In this document: piece after piece, positions 59,529 through 64,000 of the stretch
How positions within the stretch are numbered: position 1 is the first letter of the stretch
Layout: each line of letters opens with the position of its first letter
Source of the DNA: Modicisalibacter sp049808615
GTDB taxonomy: Bacteria; Pseudomonadota; Gammaproteobacteria; Pseudomonadales; Halomonadaceae
Direction of reading: 5' to 3'
Length of the DNA stretch: 64,000 nt
Assembly: GCF_049808615.1 (NCBI RefSeq)
Contig: NZ_JBNCAN010000009.1
Location: 62,001-126,000, forward strand
The notes under the pieces: model-generated
Seen by the model: the letters and a program-made list of their open reading frames with translations, nothing else
Told to the model about the DNA's origin: nothing
The model's database searches: none
Translations under genes and position numbers: made by a program

Positions 59529-60911
59529 ATGGCTCATATTCTCAAATGCATCTCGCCGATCGACGGCTCGGTATTCGCCGAACGTGAAGCGCTATCATAC
59601 AACGCCGCTACGCAGGCCGCCGAGCGAGCGCAGGCGGCCCAGGCGGAGTGGGCTACCCGCCCCTTGCAGGAGCGCATCGATCTGGTGATGGCCGGCGTTG
59701 CCGCCGTGGGTGCGATGAATGACGACATCGTGCCGGAACTGGCGCACATGATGGGTCGCCCGATACGTCATGGCGGCGAATTCGGCGGGTTCGAGGAGCG
59801 TGCCAGCCACATGGCGACAATCGCGCAGGAAGCCCTGGCGGATATCGCGGTAGGCGAGGACGCGACGTTCAAGCGCTATATCAAGCGCATCCCGCATGGC
59901 GTGGTGCTGGTGGTAGCGCCCTGGAATTATCCCTACATGACGGCGATCAACACCGTCGCACCGGCGCTCATCGCGGGCAACACGGTGCTGTTGAAACACG
60001 CGACTCAGACCCTGCTGGTGGGGGAGCGGATGGCGCACGCCTTTCATTCCGCCGGTGTGCCCGAGGAGGTTTTCCAGAACGTCTTTCTCGATCACGACAC
60101 CACCTCGAGGCTGATCGCGGCGCGGGCGTTCGATTTCGTGAATTTCACCGGCTCCGTCAATGGCGGGCGCGAGATGGAGCGGGCGGCGGCAGGCACGTTC
60201 ATCGGATTGGGGCTGGAGCTGGGCGGCAAGGATCCCGGCTATGTCATGGACGATGCGGATCTCGAGGCGGCGGTCGACACCCTGATCGGTGCGGCGATGT
60301 TCAACTCGGGGCAGTGCTGCTGCGGAATCGAACGCATCTATGTGCAGGAGAGCCTGTTCGACGCCTTCGTCGACAAGGCGGTGGCAATCACCGAGGCCTA
60401 CAAGCTTGGTAACCCCCTGGAGCCCGAGACGGATATTGGCCCCATGGCGCATATCCGCTTCGCCGAGGAAGTACGCGCCCAGATCGACGAGGCCGTGGCC
60501 GCCGGCGCCAAGGCGCATGTCGCACCCAAGCCCGAGGATGACGGCGGTGCCTATCTGACCCCGCAGATCCTGACTGATGTGACCCACGACATGCGGGTGA
60601 TGCGCGACGAGAGCTTCGGCCCGGTGGTGGGCATCATGAAGGTATCCGGCGACGAGGAGGCGATCGAGCTGATGAACGACAGCCCCTTCGGCCTGACCGC
60701 CAGCCTGTGGACCGCCGATATCGCCCGGGCGCAGCAGGTGGGTGATTGTATCGAGACCGGTACGGTGTTCATGAACCGCGCCGATTATCTCGATCCGGGC
60801 CTGTGCTGGACCGGCTGCAAGGAGACCGGTCGCGGGGGTGGGCTGTCGGTGATCGGCTATCATAATCTGACACGCCCCAAATCCTATCATCTGAAGAAGG
60901 TGACGACATGA
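59529..60911 (+). CDS. NAD(P)-dependent aldehyde dehydrogenase
   Basis: 460 residues. ALDH motifs: VVAPWNYPYMTAINTVAPALIAGNTVLLKHA (cofactor and active-site Asn), FTGSVNGGREMERAAA, general-base Glu in LELGGKDPGYV, catalytic Cys in NSGQCCCGIERIYV (three Cys in a row), and RDESFGPVVGIMK. It should oxidise an aldehyde, plausibly the gamma-glutamyl-amino-aldehyde made by the next enzyme, to the acid. GAGAGGATC precedes the ATG 15 bases after the ligase stop; the stop overlaps the ADH start (ATGA), so the pair is translationally coupled. Confidence 0.92.
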   Translation: MAHILKCISPIDGSVFAEREALSYNAATQAAERAQAAQAEWATRPLQERIDLVMAGVAAVGAMNDDIVPELAHMMGRPIRHGGEFGGFEERASHMATIAQEALADIAVGEDATFKRYIKRIPHGVVLVVAPWNYPYMTAINTVAPALIAGNTVLLKHATQTLLVGERMAHAFHSAGVPEEVFQNVFLDHDTTSRLIAARAFDFVNFTGSVNGGREMERAAAGTFIGLGLELGGKDPGYVMDDADLEAAVDTLIGAAMFNSGQCCCGIERIYVQESLFDAFVDKAVAITEAYKLGNPLEPETDIGPMAHIRFAEEVRAQIDEAVAAGAKAHVAPKPEDDGGAYLTPQILTDVTHDMRVMRDESFGPVVGIMKVSGDEEAIELMNDSPFGLTASLWTADIARAQQVGDCIETGTVFMNRADYLDPGLCWTGCKETGRGGGLSVIGYHNLTRPKSYHLKKVTT

Positions 60912-62053
60912 CGCTGACTGGAAACTGGTCCTATCCCACCGCGATCCGGTTCGGCGCCGGCCGGATCAAGGAACTGCCCGACGCCTGTATCCAGGCGGGC
61001 ATCAAGCGTCCCTTGCTGGTGACGGACCGAGGGCTGGCGGAACTGCCGATCACCCGGGCGACGCTGGACGTCATGGACGGCGCCGGGCTTGGCCGCGGCC
61101 TGTTTGCCGAGGTCGATCCCAACCCGACGGAAAGGAACCTGGCGGCAGGAGTCGAAGCCTACAAGGCGGGCGGCCATGACGGCGTGATCGCCTTCGGCGG
61201 CGGCTCGGGGCTGGACCTGGGCAAGCTGGTGGCCTTCATGGCCGGTCAGACACGCCCGGTGTGGGATTTCGAGGATATCGGCGACTGGTGGACGCGCGCC
61301 AATGCCGATGCTATCGCGCCCATCGTGGCGGTACCCACCACCGCCGGCACCGGGGCGGAAGTAGGGCGTGCCAGCGTCGTCACCAATCCTGACACCCATG
61401 TGAAGAAGATCATCTTCCATCCCAGGATTCTGCCCTCGGTGGTAATCTGCGATCCCGAACTGACGGTGGGCATGCCGAGTCCGATCACCGCCGGCACCGG
61501 GCTGGACGCCTTTGCCCATTGTGTCGAGGCGTTTTCCAGTCCGCATTACCACCCGATGAGCCAGGGCATCGCCCTGGAAGGCATGCGGCTGGTCAAAGAC
61601 TATCTGCCCCGCGCCTATGCCGACGGCAGCGATATCGAGGCGCGGGGCCAGATGATGAGTGCGGCGATGATGGGCGCCACCGCCTTCCAGAAGGGACTGG
61701 GTGCGATCCACGCCATGAGTCATCCGATCGGCGCGGTATTCAACACCCATCACGGCACCACCAATGCCGTCTGCATGCCGGCGGTGCTGGCCTTCAACGC
61801 CGACAGCATTCGCGGCCGGTTCGACAGGGTGGCCGCCTATCTGGACATCGATGGCGGTTTCGAGGGTTTCACGAGTTTCGTGCAGGCGTTCAACGACCAA
61901 ATGGGCATTCCGCGCAAACTCTCGGACCTGGGGGCCACCCCGGATCGCATCGACGAGCTGGCGGAAATGGCCATTCAGGACCCAAGCTGCGGTGGAAACC
62001 CGGTGGAATTGACCGTCGAGAACCTCAAGGGGCTGTTCCGAAGCTGCATGTGA
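60908..62053 (+). CDS. Iron-containing (group III) alcohol dehydrogenase
   Basis: 381 residues. NAD-binding GGGSGLDLGKLVAFMAG, TAGTGAEVGRASVV, and metal ligands in DAFAHCVEAFSSPHYHPMS and GAIHAMSHPIGAVFNTHHGTTNAVCMP (two His clusters). The family oxidises primary alcohols, sometimes amino alcohols or lactaldehyde. Coupled to the aldehyde dehydrogenase by ATGA. The order ligase, ALDH, ADH suggests alcohol to aldehyde to acid on a gamma-glutamylated substrate. Last gene of the operon. Confidence 0.92.
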   Translation: MTLTGNWSYPTAIRFGAGRIKELPDACIQAGIKRPLLVTDRGLAELPITRATLDVMDGAGLGRGLFAEVDPNPTERNLAAGVEAYKAGGHDGVIAFGGGSGLDLGKLVAFMAGQTRPVWDFEDIGDWWTRANADAIAPIVAVPTTAGTGAEVGRASVVTNPDTHVKKIIFHPRILPSVVICDPELTVGMPSPITAGTGLDAFAHCVEAFSSPHYHPMSQGIALEGMRLVKDYLPRAYADGSDIEARGQMMSAAMMGATAFQKGLGAIHAMSHPIGAVFNTHHGTTNAVCMPAVLAFNADSIRGRFDRVAAYLDIDGGFEGFTSFVQAFNDQMGIPRKLSDLGATPDRIDELAEMAIQDPSCGGNPVELTVENLKGLFRSCM

Positions 62054-62089
62054 CGGGTTGCCCCGTACATGCTGTAGGGCATTCATGCT

Positions 62090-62851
62090 ATGCGATTACA
62101 GGTTCTCTCCGATCTTCATCTGGAACACTTCGACAACGGTCGTGAAATTCCAAAAGTGGCGGCCGATGTGGTGGTGCTCGCTGGCGATATTCACTCCGCG
62201 AATCTCGGCCTGGAGTGGGCCGCCGAGTGTTTCACCGAGTTGCCGATCCTCTATGTGCCGGGCAATCACGAATACTATGGTCAACAGATGGCAGGCTTGC
62301 GTCGACAGATGCAGACCACCGCGAAGCGTCTGGGGATTCATTTGCTGGACAACGAGGCTTTGGTGCTTGGAGGGGTGCGCTTTCTCGGCACGACCTTATG
62401 GAGTGACTTTCAGCTTTATGACGGCCTGCCGGAGCACGATAGTGAGCGGACCCGCGCCAAGGCGCTGGCCTTCATGCCGGATTTCTCGATTATCGAGGAG
62501 CCGGCTGGTGCGGTCTTCACGCCGGAGGCCAGCACGGCGCTTCATCGCCAGGCACGGGAATGGCTCGAGTCGGCATTGTCCGAACCCCATGATGGTCCCA
62601 CCGTGGTGATCAGTCATCATGCGCCGCTGGCCGAATGCATCCCGGCGCAGTACCGGGGAGACGCGCTATCACCGGCCTTTGCCTCGTCGCTCGAGGCGCT
62701 GATGGGAAAGATGGAGCTCTGGATTCACGGCCATGTTCACGAGCCGGTGCATCTGAAAGTGGCTGGTACGCGTGTTATCGCCAACCCCGGTGGCTATCCT
62801 GAGGAATTCGAACCGGCGCTCTTTCAGCCGGGTCTGGTCGTCGAGCTGTGA
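62090..62851 (+). CDS. Calcineurin-like metallophosphoesterase
   Basis: 253 residues. Motifs of the di-metal phosphoesterases: SDLHLEHF (D-x-H), VVLAGDIHSANLG (GD), VPGNHEYYG (GNHE), SHHAPL (H), and GHVHEPVHL (GHxH). Substrate not readable. It starts 37 bases after the ADH stop but probably is not part of that pathway; the operon spacing widens here. A strong bidirectional terminator follows. Confidence 0.9.
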   Translation: MRLQVLSDLHLEHFDNGREIPKVAADVVVLAGDIHSANLGLEWAAECFTELPILYVPGNHEYYGQQMAGLRRQMQTTAKRLGIHLLDNEALVLGGVRFLGTTLWSDFQLYDGLPEHDSERTRAKALAFMPDFSIIEEPAGAVFTPEASTALHRQAREWLESALSEPHDGPTVVISHHAPLAECIPAQYRGDALSPAFASSLEALMGKMELWIHGHVHEPVHLKVAGTRVIANPGGYPEEFEPALFQPGLVVEL

Positions 62852-62901
62852 AAGGTATTTGTAAGAGACCGGATGATAGATTGAACTACCGCAAATACAA
62901 T

Positions 62902-62936
62902 AACGCCGGTGAGGCTTGTAGCCTCACCGGCGTTTT
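62902..62936. terminator. Bidirectional terminator between convergent genes
   Basis: AACGCCGGTGAGGC pairs with GCCTCACCGGCGTT (14-bp perfect stem, 62902-62915 with 62921-62934) around TTGTA. TT follows on the plus strand, giving a TTTT run with the last stem bases. It serves the phosphoesterase and the Old Yellow Enzyme gene. Confidence 0.9.
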
Positions 62937-62959
62937 GATCTAGCGCGGGGCGGTTTCGA

Positions 62960-64000
62960 TCAGGATGAGAGTCGATCGTAGCCATTATCCAGGAAGGGGT
63001 AGTCCGTGTAGCCTTCTTCCTTGCCGCCGTAGAAGGTGTCCGGATTGGGCTCGTTGAGCGTGGCGCCTAGACGAAAGCGCTCGACGAGATCCGGGTTGGC
63101 GATGTAGGACCGACCGATGGCCACGGCGTCGGCGATGCCATCACCGATGATGCGTTCGGCGCGCTGTGCGTCGTAGTGGCCGCAAAAGATCAGGCTACCC
63201 TTGAAGCGCTTCCGCAGAGCGCGACGAAAGTCATCCGTCAGTTTGATATCGCCGCCGGCCCAGTCCGGTTCATTGATATGCAGATAGGCGATGCCACGCT
63301 TCGAGAGCTGCTCCGCCATGTAGAAGGCCATTTCTTCCGGCTCATCGTCGGTCAGGCCGAAGATCTCGATGAACGGCGACATGCGAATGCCGGTACGTTC
63401 CGGACCGAACACTTCCGCCACCGCATCGAGTGCTTCCAACGGAAAACGGGCACGATTTTCCAGAGAGCCGCCGTATTGATCGGTACGCTGATTGCTGCCG
63501 GTCGCCATGAACTGGTTGAGCAAGTAGGCGTTGGCGGCATGCAGCTCGACCATGTCGAAGCCGGCGCGCTTGGCGCGGATTGCCGCTTGGCGATAATCTT
63601 CAACCACGTCAGCGATCTCGTCGGTTTCCAGCGCCCGGGGCGTGCTGGTGTCGTGTCGACCGGAGCTACCATCCTCGAACTCGACGAAGCATTGAGCGCC
63701 TTCTCCCTTGAGGGCGCTGGGGGCTACCGGCGCCTGGCCGTCGGGTTGTACCATTTCGTGGGAAACCCGCCCCACATGCCAGAGTTGCAATGCCATGCGG
63801 CCACCCTTGGCGTGAACGGCGTCCACGACGCGCTTCCAGCCGGCTTCCTGCTCATCGGTCCAGATGCCAGGGGTATAGACGTAACCCCGAGCGGTGGGGG
63901 AGATGTTGGTCGCCTCGCTGATGACCAAGCCGGCACCGGCGCGCTGTCCGTAATAGGCTTGCTGTAGCTCGCCGGGGACACTATCCGGGGTGCGGGCCCG
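62960..64000 (-). CDS. Old Yellow Enzyme-family alkene reductase (5' end outside window)
   Basis: About 347 residues are visible and the frame runs to the window edge, so the N-terminus is missing. FMN/NAD(P)H ene-reductase features: QQAYYGQRAGAGLVISEATNISPTARGY, LQLWHVGRVSH, the active-site His-Ala-Ala-Asn as ELHAANAYLLNQFM, TDQYGGSLENRARFPLEALDAV, and GIADAVAIGRSYIANPDL near the end. It reduces activated C=C bonds (NemA-like: N-ethylmaleimide, nitroesters). Cytoplasmic. Convergent with the phosphoesterase. Confidence 0.92.
   Translation of the reverse strand, partial: RARTPDSVPGELQQAYYGQRAGAGLVISEATNISPTARGYVYTPGIWTDEQEAGWKRVVDAVHAKGGRMALQLWHVGRVSHEMVQPDGQAPVAPSALKGEGAQCFVEFEDGSSGRHDTSTPRALETDEIADVVEDYRQAAIRAKRAGFDMVELHAANAYLLNQFMATGSNQRTDQYGGSLENRARFPLEALDAVAEVFGPERTGIRMSPFIEIFGLTDDEPEEMAFYMAEQLSKRGIAYLHINEPDWAGGDIKLTDDFRRALRKRFKGSLIFCGHYDAQRAERIIGDGIADAVAIGRSYIANPDLVERFRLGATLNEPNPDTFYGGKEEGYTDYPFLDNGYDRLSS

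Noticed and set aside
59595..60890. Long open frame antisense to the aldehyde dehydrogenase (431 codons)
   Set aside because: Mirror of a well-supported gene; no ribosome-binding site and no recognisable product.
1..64000. CRISPR arrays, prophage, rRNA or tRNA genes
   Set aside because: No regularly spaced direct repeats, phage structural genes, or rRNA/tRNA sequence blocks were noticed on either strand.

Overview
The window looks like a chromosomal segment of a halophilic gammaproteobacterium, most likely Halomonas or another member of the Halomonadaceae. Support comes from high GC coding DNA with an acidic bias (acidic porin, acidic Asp/Ser-rich secreted protein), gammaproteobacterial gene orders (nrdR-ribD-ribBA-ribH-nusB-thiL-pgpA; nudE/hslR-hslO-pckA; HAD/rppH-ptsP; lgt-thyA-folA), and repeated dicarboxylate-type TRAP transporters. 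This placement is inferred from gene content; no database search was run.

Layout. 0-5.7 kb: a sugar-acid unit with a GntR/FCD regulator (cut by the window edge), a three-gene TRAP importer, dgoA and dgoK, met tail to tail by gluconokinase. 6.0-15.7 kb: YeaQ-type membrane protein, then the riboflavin/NusB/thiamine/PgpA block, a DUF945 protein and lon with a heat-shock-like promoter. 15.7-18.9 kb: a low-GC insert with an asparagine-synthase-like protein and a phosphoribosyltransferase fused to a HAD-like domain that has lost its nucleophile; a transposase scrap and related short repeats lie at its borders. 19.0-25.4 kb: a 36-codon gene and a Gfo/Idh oxidoreductase facing away from a perfect FNR/Anr-type palindrome, a secreted repeat protein, nudE, hslR-hslO, pckA, and a Tat-exported MsrB. 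25.5-41.7 kb: chemoreceptor, tex, gshA, dsbB, rsd, an RND efflux pair, HAD phosphatase, rppH, ptsP and an NRDE protein. 41.7-47.3 kb: a MITE-like element, a membrane sensor that is a decayed hybrid kinase, lgt-thyA-folA and a ProQ/FinO protein of unusual architecture. 47.9-54.8 kb: porin, a toxin-first toxin-antitoxin pair, DUF488, a diguanylate cyclase, an AT-rich stretch with two small orphan genes, and a serine hydrolase. 55.1-62.1 kb: a six-gene catabolic operon (TRAP importer with a Tat-type binding protein, glutamine-synthetase-like ligase, aldehyde dehydrogenase, iron-type alcohol dehydrogenase). 62.1-64 kb: a metallophosphoesterase and an Old Yellow Enzyme cut by the window end.

How the genes work together. 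The 0-5 kb unit would import a sugar acid and convert 2-keto-3-deoxy-galactonate to pyruvate and glyceraldehyde 3-phosphate. The 55-62 kb operon fits import of an amine or amino alcohol, its gamma-glutamylation, and stepwise oxidation of the alcohol to an acid. hslR/hslO, msrB, gshA, dsbB, tex and lon are thiol, redox and stress functions scattered along an otherwise housekeeping backbone. The most unusual signals are the phosphoribosyltransferase/asparagine-synthase island, the gamma-glutamylation operon, the decayed hybrid kinase, the MITE, and the 36-codon gene beside the FNR-like site.
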